A stretch of DNA of 64,000 nt, from assembly GCF_020295405.1 (NCBI RefSeq), contig NZ_JADEYP010000019.1, positions 1-64,000 on the forward strand, given 5' to 3'. The position numbers were made by a program, and so were the translations under genes. Positions 45,448-54,900 of this stretch are shown here, piece by piece. This DNA comes from Sphingobacterium bovistauri (lineage in GTDB: Bacteria; Bacteroidota; Bacteroidia; Sphingobacteriales; Sphingobacteriaceae). The notes under the pieces are model-generated. The model did not search any database. It was not told the DNA's origin and saw only the letters and a program-made list of their open reading frames with translations. The number at the start of each line of letters is the position of its first letter. Within the stretch, counting starts at the first letter, position 1.

Positions 45448-48400
45448 TTAGAAACCAATGTTTACTCCAAAAGTGTATACCTTTTGAATAGGATAATATG
45501 CCCCTCTAGCTGCATTTGCAAATGCTTCTGGATCTAAATTCTTTACTTCGGATAATATAAATAGGTTTTGTCCTGAGGCATAAATACGTGCATTTTCTAT
45601 ACCTACTTTACTTAAAAGGTTTTTGGGTAATGAATAACCTATTACTAGATTTTTTAATCTTAGGTAATCACCATTTTTCACCCAAAATGTAGAATATTTA
45701 TTGTTATTGTCCGAACCTCCTGCTACAGTGCTAGGGTATTTACCCTTAATCCATGGAGAAGAGGTATCATAAATGTCTTCATGTCTCCATCTATCCATAT
45801 AGAAGTCAAATGAATTAGCGCCATTGAAGAAAGGACGTTGTAGTTCTCCATCATATGAGATGTTAAAATGAGCTGCTCCAGCAAATAAGGCTGAAAGATC
45901 AAAATTTTTGTATTCTAGACTAAGGTTTAACCCGTATTGAATTTGAGGGAAAGCACCACGGCTAATAAATCTTCTGTCATCATCATTGATCACACCATCA
46001 CCATTGATATCTTCATATTTGATATCTCCCGGGCGTAAGGAATGGTTGGCACGACCATCTTGTACAGGAGAGGTATTGATTTCTTCTTGAGATTGGAATT
46101 GACCAAGAGCTACATAGCCTAGACCGATATTGTTCCATCTATTTGTTCTTTTGTCAACATAATTGCTCCAAGCGCTACCGGCTGGTGGGTCGATTTGGAA
46201 TCCATTCATTGATCTTGAGTAGGCAAAGTTTGGCGAAACATTCAGTTTTAAACCATTTATAGTTTTGTTTAATCCTAATTCTATTTCAAAGCCCCTTGTA
46301 TTGTCCTCGTTGAGATTTTCTAGTGGAGTAAATGCTCCAGATACAGAAGGGTATGTTGCATTTCTAGTTGCTGTTAATCCGGATCTATTTCTACGAAATA
46401 TATTAAATTCCCCAGTTATCATATTGTCCCATAAGCCAATTTCTACCCCTAAATTATGCATAGCGCCTGTCACCCATGTTAGGCTAGGGTTTGCAAGCTC
46501 GCCTATTCTGAGACCATTGACAGGTGTTCCTGAAGAAAATAAATAGCTCCCGCTCGGATAATTATACCCTGATAAATAGATAAATCCACCAAAGCCATTG
46601 TCATCTGGCATTTTTGCCCAAGATCCCTTTATTTTAAGATTATTTATTTGTGGTACATTAAAAAATGATTCGTTTGATACGATCCAGCCTGCCGACACAG
46701 AAGGAAAGAAACCAGCGTTATTGGGGAATTTCCACGAATAATCGTATCTACCTATCGCTTCAAATAAATATTTTCCTTTATAATCGTAATTCAAACGAGC
46801 CGCATAGCCCAAATAAGCTTCTTGATAATTTTTGCTTTCGCCTAATGTTTGATTAAGTACGTCTCCTTTTCCCAATTGATCAAGTGCATCTAAAGAATAG
46901 TTTCTGTTTACGTAGTATCCAAAACCATTTTTCTTTGTTTTATGCATTAGGAGTAATCCCTTAATATTGTGGTCTTGTGCAAAGGTATTTTCATAGTTTA
47001 GCGATAATTGTAAATCAATAGGAATGCCTTCTTGATAATTATTATGGCTAAGTGTAGTTGGGTTGTTAACATTGGAAACAATATCATACATATCAGCTGT
47101 TTCATTATAATTATATAATGAATATTGTTTGTTCCAAGTTTTTGAATTATAATTTACGTACTCGTAATTAAGATTAGCTTTAGCAGACAAACCCTTCACG
47201 TAGGGGAGTGAATACTCTAAAGTACCTGATGCATTCATTACAGCCCAGGTGTTTCTATTGTACCCAGCATTGCTGCTAGACATTGCTAGCGGGTTGCCCG
47301 AAGGTACGTTCGTTGTCCCAAAATAGTCTGGATTATTATTTGCGTATGGCTTATAACTTGGATAAACGCGAGCTACAGTTTGTAGTATATTGAAGTCATT
47401 TCCCGTAATTCGATAAGGAGGAGCATTGCGGTTTTCAAGTCTACCACTTAAGTTAATTGAGGCTTTGAAATCCTTATTGATTTTGAAGTCAATGTTGCTT
47501 CTTAAATTATATCTTTTGAAGTTAGAATTGTCGCTTTTTATATTTCCACTTTGATTAAGAACGCCACCAGATATAAAATATCTAGCATTATCACTACCTC
47601 CACGAACGCTTAGATTAATACTATTTTGTGGGGCGTACTCATTAAACACTAAATTATACCAATCTGTGCTTTCATAATTTAGTCCACCTTCTTTCCATTT
47701 TTGAGCCTCCTCTTTAGTATAGGGTAAAGAAGAAGATGATCCAGAATTTATGGCTGCTTCGTTTTGTAGCTCTATATATTGACCAGCATTCAATAAAGTT
47801 GGATAAGGGATAGCGTTCGCTTGTGTTCCAGAGTATGCGTCAAACGACAAAGTAGGCTTAGATGAGTTTCCTCTTTTTGTAGTGATGATAATAGCTCCAT
47901 TTGCAGCCCTAAAACCATATATGGCAGCAGCGCCATCTTTTAGGATACTGATTGTTTCAATATCATTAGGATTTATCTGATTGATGTCAGTTGGAACACC
48001 ATCAACAATAGTCAGAGCTGGACCTAATCCCCTAATATTAATATTGGCGGCGTCACCACCGGGCTCACCACTTGTTTGTTGAAATTGAAGTCCAGGCAAT
48101 CTACCTTGTAAGGAATTGCTAATGTTAGCAACAGGAGACTTTACAATTTCTTTACCACTAACTTGTGCAATAGAACCAGTAACTGTAGCTTTTTTTTGTG
48201 TTCCATATCCAACGACAACGACCTCAGTCATTGCAGTTTCTTCTTCTTTAAGGGTTACGTTAATGATGCTTCGGCTGTTTACTTCAATTTCATTTTTAAT
48301 ATATCCTAACATACTGAATACTAGCGTTCCGTTCCCCGATGGAACTTGTAAGGAGAATTTACCATTTGCATCAGTAGATGTTACTTGTGTAGAAACGCCT

Positions 48401-48876
48401 TTAACAGAGACGGTGACACCTGCTAATGGCCCCTGCGCACCAGTTACCGTTCCTGTTACGGTTTGTTGACTTTTTTCAGATTCAATTTTTGGCAAACTAA
48501 TTTTCATTTGATTTGCATTTGTTTTTTCACGAATGACTATAGACTCTCCATCTATATAATAATCGAGATCATTCGAGCGTAAACTTTCTTTTAAAGCACT
48601 CTTTAAAGGAGTGTTCCGCAGGGATACTGAAACAGGAGTTGCATTTTTTAAAATGTTGGCATCACAGATTATAGTGTAGCCAGTTTGTTTTTTTATCTCA
48701 CGAAAAATTTCTACTAAGGATGCATTGTTCTTAGAAAAATTAACAGTCTGCGCATTAATGCTAGCCTGACTCCCCAAAGTGAAAACAAAAACAAGTAAAA
48801 AAATGAATTTCATAATTAATAGATTTCTGAGCGGAATAAATTGTATCCGCCAATGAGAATAGAAGTTAATTTTCAT
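45448..48876 (-). CDS. SusC/RagA-family TonB-dependent transporter with STN domain
   Basis: 1142 residues from the first ATG; an ATG at 48813 (MKFIFLLVFVFTLGSQASINA) gives a textbook signal peptide and may be the true start. Order: STN domain (about 45-110), carboxypeptidase-D-like domain (about 135-210), TonB-box-like TEVVVVGYGTQKKATVTGS, plug with ISILKDGAAAIYGFRAANG, and a long barrel ending in VYTFGVNIGF. The STN domain fits the FecR and FecI genes just upstream, so substrate binding is probably sensed and the locus induced. Confidence 0.94.
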   Translation of the reverse strand: MKINFYSHWRIQFIPLRNLLIMKFIFLLVFVFTLGSQASINAQTVNFSKNNASLVEIFREIKKQTGYTIICDANILKNATPVSVSLRNTPLKSALKESLRSNDLDYYIDGESIVIREKTNANQMKISLPKIESEKSQQTVTGTVTGAQGPLAGVTVSVKGVSTQVTSTDANGKFSLQVPSGNGTLVFSMLGYIKNEIEVNSRSIINVTLKEEETAMTEVVVVGYGTQKKATVTGSIAQVSGKEIVKSPVANISNSLQGRLPGLQFQQTSGEPGGDAANINIRGLGPALTIVDGVPTDINQINPNDIETISILKDGAAAIYGFRAANGAIIITTKRGNSSKPTLSFDAYSGTQANAIPYPTLLNAGQYIELQNEAAINSGSSSSLPYTKEEAQKWKEGGLNYESTDWYNLVFNEYAPQNSINLSVRGGSDNARYFISGGVLNQSGNIKSDNSNFKRYNLRSNIDFKINKDFKASINLSGRLENRNAPPYRITGNDFNILQTVARVYPSYKPYANNNPDYFGTTNVPSGNPLAMSSSNAGYNRNTWAVMNASGTLEYSLPYVKGLSAKANLNYEYVNYNSKTWNKQYSLYNYNETADMYDIVSNVNNPTTLSHNNYQEGIPIDLQLSLNYENTFAQDHNIKGLLLMHKTKKNGFGYYVNRNYSLDALDQLGKGDVLNQTLGESKNYQEAYLGYAARLNYDYKGKYLFEAIGRYDYSWKFPNNAGFFPSVSAGWIVSNESFFNVPQINNLKIKGSWAKMPDDNGFGGFIYLSGYNYPSGSYLFSSGTPVNGLRIGELANPSLTWVTGAMHNLGVEIGLWDNMITGEFNIFRRNRSGLTATRNATYPSVSGAFTPLENLNEDNTRGFEIELGLNKTINGLKLNVSPNFAYSRSMNGFQIDPPAGSAWSNYVDKRTNRWNNIGLGYVALGQFQSQEEINTSPVQDGRANHSLRPGDIKYEDINGDGVINDDDRRFISRGAFPQIQYGLNLSLEYKNFDLSALFAGAAHFNISYDGELQRPFFNGANSFDFYMDRWRHEDIYDTSSPWIKGKYPSTVAGGSDNNNKYSTFWVKNGDYLRLKNLVIGYSLPKNLLSKVGIENARIYASGQNLFILSEVKNLDPEAFANAARGAYYPIQKVYTFGVNIGF

Positions 48877-48994
48877 TACTTTTAATTGGTTGTTAGTTCT
48901 AAAAAATTGTGTGTAAACGGTTTTTTGAATTAGAATCTAGCGGGAAAGCTCCACCTTTTCCGCTTTTTTCTTCTTGAATTGGTTGATAATCGTG

Positions 48995-50146
48995 TTATCG
49001 TGTTACAGTTACTTTTCTGCCATTAATATTTATTTTTAAATTATTGTTAGTTAGTTTTATTAATTTTAGTACCTCAGTAAAGTTTTCTTTTCGTTTTATT
49101 GATCCCCAAAGTTGAATATCATCAGCGTTTGGATCTACCTTAATATCAATATCGTACCATCGTTTGATTTTTTCCATAGCCGTTGAAAGCTTCTCGTAAT
49201 TAAAGAGGAATTCGCCGTTTTTCCAAGCTATATACTCACTTACATCCACATTTTTGACAGAGAGTGTTCCATTCGTATTTGTAGCATGTTGATTAGGCGT
49301 CAGAAGAACTTTATTCTTTTTTAAGGTTTCAATTTCTACTGACCCCTCCACTAATGTGACAGAAGGATTTGTATTACTATATTCGTTTACATTGAATTGT
49401 GTACCTAAAACCTCTATAGTTTGAGTCGGTGTTTTCACCAAGAATGGTTTAGTTTTGATGGTCTTAACATCAAAGTAGGCTTCACCCTTTAATTGTACAT
49501 TTCGGGTGCTCTGTGTAAATTTTATCGGATAAGTTAATTCACTCCCTGCATTTAAAAAGACTTTTGTTCCATCTGAAAGGGTGATTTGAAATTCTTTACC
49601 ATTAGGAACCAGCAGTGTTAATAATTGGCTTGATTGTAGTTCGTCATCACTTAGTAGTTTGGTACCATCCTCGTATGTTATTCCCTCACCAGTTACAATA
49701 CCTTGTTTATCTCCATTAAGGGGTATCGTGGTGCCATTGGCCAATTTCAGTAGGGCGCCTTTTTGACCTGCTATAAAATTTTCAACCGTTATATCAGTTT
49801 TGACCGCTGGAGATTTGTAGTTTTGCATGGTATAAAACCCAATTAATAACAATATGCAGGCTGCAGCATATATTATGATTTTGAATACGACATGTTTTCT
49901 CGACGGTTTTTCTCTTATCTTTTCCAGAATGGATTCAAGGATTAAATCCTGATTTTCGGTGTTGAGATCATCGTATTCATTTAACATATTTCCTGCTACG
50001 GAAGGATCTTTCAGTTCCTCTAATAACTGATTAAGTTCTGGGTGTCTTTCAAGAAGCTCCAAAAGTTCATTTTTATCCGCTTGGATATTGCCTGAGCCAA
50101 TAAAGTGACGCTTTAGTAAATGCGTTATTTTATCAATATGATGCAT
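48995..50146 (-). CDS. FecR-like anti-sigma factor
   Basis: 383 residues: cytoplasmic N-terminal part (1-85), one membrane helix (about 86-106, VFKIIIYAAACILLLIGFYT), periplasmic FecR domain (about 185-285, with FQITLSDGTKVFLNAGSEL, GEAYFDV, VLGTQFNVNEY) and a DUF4974-type tail (MEKIKRWYDIDIKV). It keeps the FecI-type sigma factor inactive until the SusC receptor signals. It lies between the sigma gene (123 bp) and the SusC gene (118 bp). Confidence 0.93.
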   Translation of the reverse strand: MHHIDKITHLLKRHFIGSGNIQADKNELLELLERHPELNQLLEELKDPSVAGNMLNEYDDLNTENQDLILESILEKIREKPSRKHVVFKIIIYAAACILLLIGFYTMQNYKSPAVKTDITVENFIAGQKGALLKLANGTTIPLNGDKQGIVTGEGITYEDGTKLLSDDELQSSQLLTLLVPNGKEFQITLSDGTKVFLNAGSELTYPIKFTQSTRNVQLKGEAYFDVKTIKTKPFLVKTPTQTIEVLGTQFNVNEYSNTNPSVTLVEGSVEIETLKKNKVLLTPNQHATNTNGTLSVKNVDVSEYIAWKNGEFLFNYEKLSTAMEKIKRWYDIDIKVDPNADDIQLWGSIKRKENFTEVLKLIKLTNNNLKININGRKVTVTR

Positions 50147-50269
50147 GAAATGAATTTAAATAATTGTGTTATCAATGGGTATAACAACTTGAAAGGTAAT
50201 TTCTTACATTACAAGGTTAATTATTTATTAATTAACCGCAAACAGTTGATTAATAGCTATATAATTTTA

Positions 50270-50833
50270 TTAAAGGGTAATAAGAAATTCTAATATTGGA
50301 TTTTTGCCAATCATTTTTTTTAATGAGGCGATAGCTCTCGATCTATTTGTATAGACAGCAGATTCACTCATTTTTAGGAGTGCACAGATCTCTTCAATAG
50401 ACTTTTCCTCGATAAAAGTTAATCTTATAATTTGTTGCTGTTTTTCTGGAAGTTTTTGTACTTCTTCAAAAATACTTTTAAGTAACTCTGTTTTAACGAT
50501 CTTATCTAAAATATTAGAATCAGATAATATTTCATTTTCTAACGAGTTAACATCAATGTTTTCGTATTTAAACGAGGCTTTTTTTAGCTGGTTTAATGTA
50601 AGATTTTTGCTAGTAACATATAGAAATGAACGTAAAGGCTCTATAGCCAAGAATTTATGGCGATATTCCCACACTTTAACAAATGTTTCAGCTACAATAT
50701 CTTCTGCAGTTTGCTTTTCTTTTACATACTGCATTACAAAGTAGAGTAGAGGTTTATAATAAATTTTATAAAGCTCCTTTAATCCATTTTGATTATTATG
50801 ATATAATTGATCTACGATATTGCTATTGTCCAT
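50270..50833 (-). CDS. FecI-like ECF sigma-70 factor
   Basis: 187 residues with sigma region 2 (about 10-75; LKELYKIYYKPLLYFVM, AEDIVAETFVKVWEYR) and region 4 (about 125-175; LPEKQQQIIRLTFIEEKSIEEI, MSESAVYTNRSRAIASLKK). It is the first gene of the minus-strand regulatory pair and should drive the SusC-SusD-DUF3823 genes. The AT-rich 140 bp upstream would hold its promoter. Confidence 0.94.
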   Translation of the reverse strand: MDNSNIVDQLYHNNQNGLKELYKIYYKPLLYFVMQYVKEKQTAEDIVAETFVKVWEYRHKFLAIEPLRSFLYVTSKNLTLNQLKKASFKYENIDVNSLENEILSDSNILDKIVKTELLKSIFEEVQKLPEKQQQIIRLTFIEEKSIEEICALLKMSESAVYTNRSRAIASLKKMIGKNPILEFLITL

Positions 50834-50977
50834 CTGACAAGCTTAATTCAAAATTTCTTTAATAAAACTATTTATTAATAGAAATATTGTCAATCTACGA
50901 AAGATATAACAATTATTAGAATTAATAAGTTAAAACAGAAGAGATGTGAATGAGTGTAAAGAATATTTTATAAAAAG

Positions 50978-51007
50978 AAAAAGCGACTCTTTTGAAGTCG
51001 CTTTTTT
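50978..51007. terminator. Terminator next to the third tRNA-derived repeat
   Basis: aaaaagcgact and agtcgctttttt pair around a short loop. It closely resembles the hairpin at 15671-15702 in sequence and in its position directly before gtagcccgtaggggaat. It is probably the original terminator of a second tRNA-Glu gene. Confidence 0.75.
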
Positions 51008-51024
51008 GTAGCCCGTAGGGGAAT
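51008..51024. repeat. Third copy of the tRNA-Glu 3'-end repeat (distal end of a second element)
   Basis: gtagcccgtaggggaat again, in the same orientation. The next ~140 bp are related to 15720-15860, including the motif actcaccgaataactcact at 51081-51099. As at 15703, the right side is therefore element DNA and the left side original chromosome. Confidence 0.7.
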
Positions 51025-51330
51025 AATACCCATTGAGCATTAGTCTTATTTTCAATGTCTTACAAACCTTCTGTTTCCCTACTCACCGAATAACTCACTG
51101 GTTTGATGTATGTTTTAGCTGCAATTACTATTACATAAATATAGGGATTTTTTAGCGATTTAATTAACTGTTAAACTTTATTTTGAACAGTTTAAGGGTT
51201 CGAATCTTATGAACTTGACTTAAAGAAAGTAGTGAACTATTTTACCCTTAAGTCAATAAATGCTTATGATACAAGTTGTTGATAGTCTGTATTTCTAGTT
51301 CAACCTTTGTATTCGAAATTCGCATCAACT

Positions 51331-51487
51331 TTAGTCCTGAATCTTTTGAAGAACCGCTGCTGTCTTCTGTTTAGAATGTCTTTCATGCATCTCGATATCT
51401 TCTTCAAGGTTCTGATGTTTCCATCTTTTTTTGTTGATTTTCAGTTTTCTAAAAATAGTGAACGGAAGAATAATTTTGTTCAACTAT
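51331..51487 (-). pseudogene. Short C-terminal gene remnant
   Basis: About 50 codons on the minus strand, open from a stop and without ATG start, with a basic then charged helical sequence (FRKLKINKKRWKHQNLEED...) ending at a TAA at 51331-51333. Coding-like composition is the only evidence; the parent family is unknown. Confidence 0.3.
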
Positions 51488-51612
51488 TCTGGTCAGACAT
51501 TATTCAAAAAAAACAGCAAATAAGACTTTGTTTTCGGAGATAAACACGTCTAAAGGCTGGTCGGTAGATCAAGCTTCAATATTTCGTCGTGAAAAGATTG
51601 ATAATTATATTA

Positions 51613-51705
51613 TTAGGATGGAGGTGCTCCCCCTGGTGAACCTATCTCACCTGATAAAAGTATTCTGTTAGGCTTATTTGAACTTAGTTTATCAATAAAT
51701 TCCAT
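51613..51705 (-). CDS. Possible 30-residue peptide
   Basis: ATG at 51705 to TAA at 51613, encoding MEFIDKLSSNKPNRILLSGE followed by a Gly/Pro-rich end with GSPGGAPPS. It stands alone upstream of the terminal region of the giant STAND gene. It could be a small peptide gene, a remnant, or chance. Confidence 0.2.
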   Translation of the reverse strand: MEFIDKLSSNKPNRILLSGEIGSPGGAPPS

Positions 51706-51906
51706 ATTGGTCCATCCAAGTTTTTACCTTAAAGATATATTACTCGGCTATTGCATAAGTGATTTTAGTTTCATTGGTCTTGTAATATCAATTCAATCTT
51801 CCTTCCCAATTACTTGATTAGTAACCATCGGTTTTCTTCTTTCTAAATATCCCTGATGTTGATAGAAAAGAAAACCTCTGTTAACTTTTGATAAGAAGAA
51901 AAATCT

Positions 51907-54900
51907 TTAGATATTTTTTGAAACTACTCGATAGGTCACATATGGCTTTGGCCATTCATCCTGGTAAGAATCGGCTTTATAATAGAATTCTTCCCTTACA
52001 ATATATGCGAATTGCATATTATTTTTCTGCAAAATATCCTTAAAAAAAGCAGTATCGATAACAAGATAGTTTGAATGGGGGATCAAATGTAAGTGATGGT
52101 TAAATGTTTCCCGTAATCCTGACATAAAGTCCGCAGCTTTCGCAATGGGCCGTTCCTTAGAAAAATAGAATATACCATCCGTTTTAGGTTCCAATCTTAA
52201 TCCTGAACCCAATAGAGGATGTAGTAACACAAAAGGGTTGAAGATGCGATAGTATTCCCATATATGATGAGTCGGAATATTAAGTTGAGCTGTTAGCGGT
52301 TGTAAACCTGAGATTGCAGGTTTCCGATTCCTTGCAGAATAGCCTAAATCATTATCCAAAGATCCAAATTCGTTGAGGGTTCGAATTTTTGGATACAAAA
52401 ATCCATTGGCATGAATTTGATCATAGATTTGGTCTGCATTTCCAATTAATGTTTGATTTGATGGGTACGCAAATGCAATTGTTTTTTGTACGTAATAGGT
52501 CTCAGCCGAATAAAAGTCTTCACCATGATGAAATACAGCGTTCATCGATAAAATAGTGTTATCTCCCGACGCAATAAATGCTTGGTTTAATTCTTCGGAT
52601 AAATCCGGATGCGCATCTCCTGATTTTATTAAAGCCACATGAAACTTTGGCCACCATTCCGGTTTACGTTGCGGGGAAACCTCCCATATAGAATAGTCTA
52701 TCGGCAAAACTTTTAATGTCAGACGGAAAAACGTCCCTATGTCAAGTAACCCCATATCATAAAGGCTATCGATAATTTTAAAGAATGTCGATTTTAAGAT
52801 TTCAGCAAAAATAGTATTCCTACCAATCATTACTGTAGTTCCCCTATTTTCATATTCTTCATCTTCAGACTGGTACACCAATCCCATTTCCTCACAACGC
52901 TCTTTATACATACACAGCCACGCCCTCCATACTGAAAATGGACTACGGTCTTCAATATCATCCAAAAAATCGAGATAAGAAAGTGTCAGGTTTCTGCCAA
53001 TCAAATTTTTGAAATGATCGAGATCAATTTTGGGAGGTGCAGAATTAATGGCGACAATAAGCGGCCTATCTATATATAATGGAACTTTCAATATCTCGGC
53101 AATACGCTCAAGTAATAGATCTGTCGCCATACATCGAATTTTTAGTAATATACCCAATCGTAATTGCCCCAGATGTTTAAACGTTAATGACTGCTGATTC
53201 TGTAGTGAGCGTATGATTACTAACAAGCCATAACATGCAATAGATTCCAGCTTACAGGATTCTAGCCAAGAATAGAACATTGAATGAATCTCTCCCGATT
53301 TATCATTACGCAGAAGTTCTGATATTTTTTCTGCAGCAGTAGATTTTACTAATGGGCTCATACATTCCAAACGACGCAAGAGTAAATCAAACGGTTTAAT
53401 TTCTTTTGGTTTAGTCCAAAATTCAGGAACCGGTAGAGCCACATTAGGAAAAATGCTCGCGAGAGTATTTAAATAGAATTTTACATACTCTTCAGCACGT
53501 TGTATCTGCCCTGCATCAACAAAGAACTGGATACTTTTGGGAATTGGAATTGAATAATTCTTTTGGTCACCATATCGTAATCCTGAGTTACTCACAGTCC
53601 ATTGATAAAACTCTTCTCTCCTGTGTGGAAAACTTTGATTAACCTCCCGCCAAACAGTACGAGCGTCTTCCATACGAAGCATATAATTACTGTTCCATCC
53701 CCCAATAGCGATCATTTGCCAGCACAAACAATCAAAGGCCAGCGCCTTGTCAACTTTCAATGCGTAGGGATATAATATATTTAATGTTTCTTTTCCTATA
53801 TCCCAAGGTTTATCACCCAACACACTTTTAATTTCTTTTAAAATTTCTAAAGTTGAATTCGGCAACTTTCGTAACCAGAATTTTGCCCAAAGATTAATAA
53901 AATGTCCTTGGTCAAATCTTGTAAAGTCTTCTTTTTCCTTTCTGTCTAATAGGATCTTAGCTAAACTGCCTGGTATTACGGACGTGTAGGATTTGTCATT
54001 TGAATTCTCGCGTTTATATGATGTGGAATTACTTTCTTTCTTCGAATAATTGAGCCCCCCGAATTTTGAGTGAATGTCTGCAATAACTTCGGTCATCTTG
54101 GGGTTAACATTTTCACTTGAAATAGTAGAAAACCCAGAGTGGTCTATTGCGGTACATGCTAAAGCAAATGAGACAGGATTATTTAAGTCCAGCGTTTTAA
54201 GCACACTAGTCCAGAGAATGTCACTATCAAGGTACTCTCTGGTATCTAATCGATGAAAATAAAAATTATACAACAACTGAATATCATAACGAGCCACTAG
54301 TAAGTAAAAAGCAGAGATAAAATGCCTTGTTTCATCACCATCAGTAAGCTCTTCTATATAATAAACAAATGGCATTAACCTATTCAAATATTCACCTGTT
54401 TCGGATGATCCAGAATCAATAAGAACCTCTATGCTCTCTATGATATCATGGATGAACATATCTTTATGATAACCATAGGCCAAAATATTTTCTGCGGTTA
54501 GATAGAGAAGTTTAGGCAAGTGCACGCCATTCTGGAAGTCTTTGTACAGTAAAGTTAGGCCTACTAGGCTTTCCGTTTTGTCTTTGAATGGTATCAGCTC
54601 TTGTTGAAGCTTGTCTAGTTCTTGTTCCAAGAAAAAATCCAAAGCTTCGTCGGAAATTGACACCAGCTTGCTTTGTACCAGATCAAATAACTTATTTTGA
54701 TAATACCATTTATGATGAAATAAGAGATCGAGCTCTGCTTTGGTCAACTCAGGTTGATTTCCGTTTCGGATGTTCGTAACCTGTGTTAACCATACTGTTT
54801 CTTCTATAATATAGGGAACAACTGCTCTTCTAAGTTCATAGATTTTAAAATCATATGAGAAGTCCAATTCTGGAAGTTCGTCAAGATGCTGGAGTACATC

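Larger units (their letters stand above)
51025..51906. other. Non-coding left end of the second element
   Basis: The first part is related to the left end of the first element. Beyond it I see only short minus-strand frames that could be remnants: about 51331-51487, ending in a charged helical stretch (EEDIEMHERHSKQKTAAVLQ), and a 30-codon frame at 51613-51705. Plus-strand frames here look accidental. Confidence 0.5.

Noticed and set aside
34206..50833. Polysaccharide utilization loci
   Set aside because: SusC/SusD pairs are present, but no glycoside hydrolase, lyase, esterase or sulfatase is found near any of the three, so a glycan substrate is not supported.
51307..51543. 78-codon plus-strand frame
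   Set aside because: Cys/Phe-rich composition looks accidental, and the opposite strand has the more protein-like sequence.
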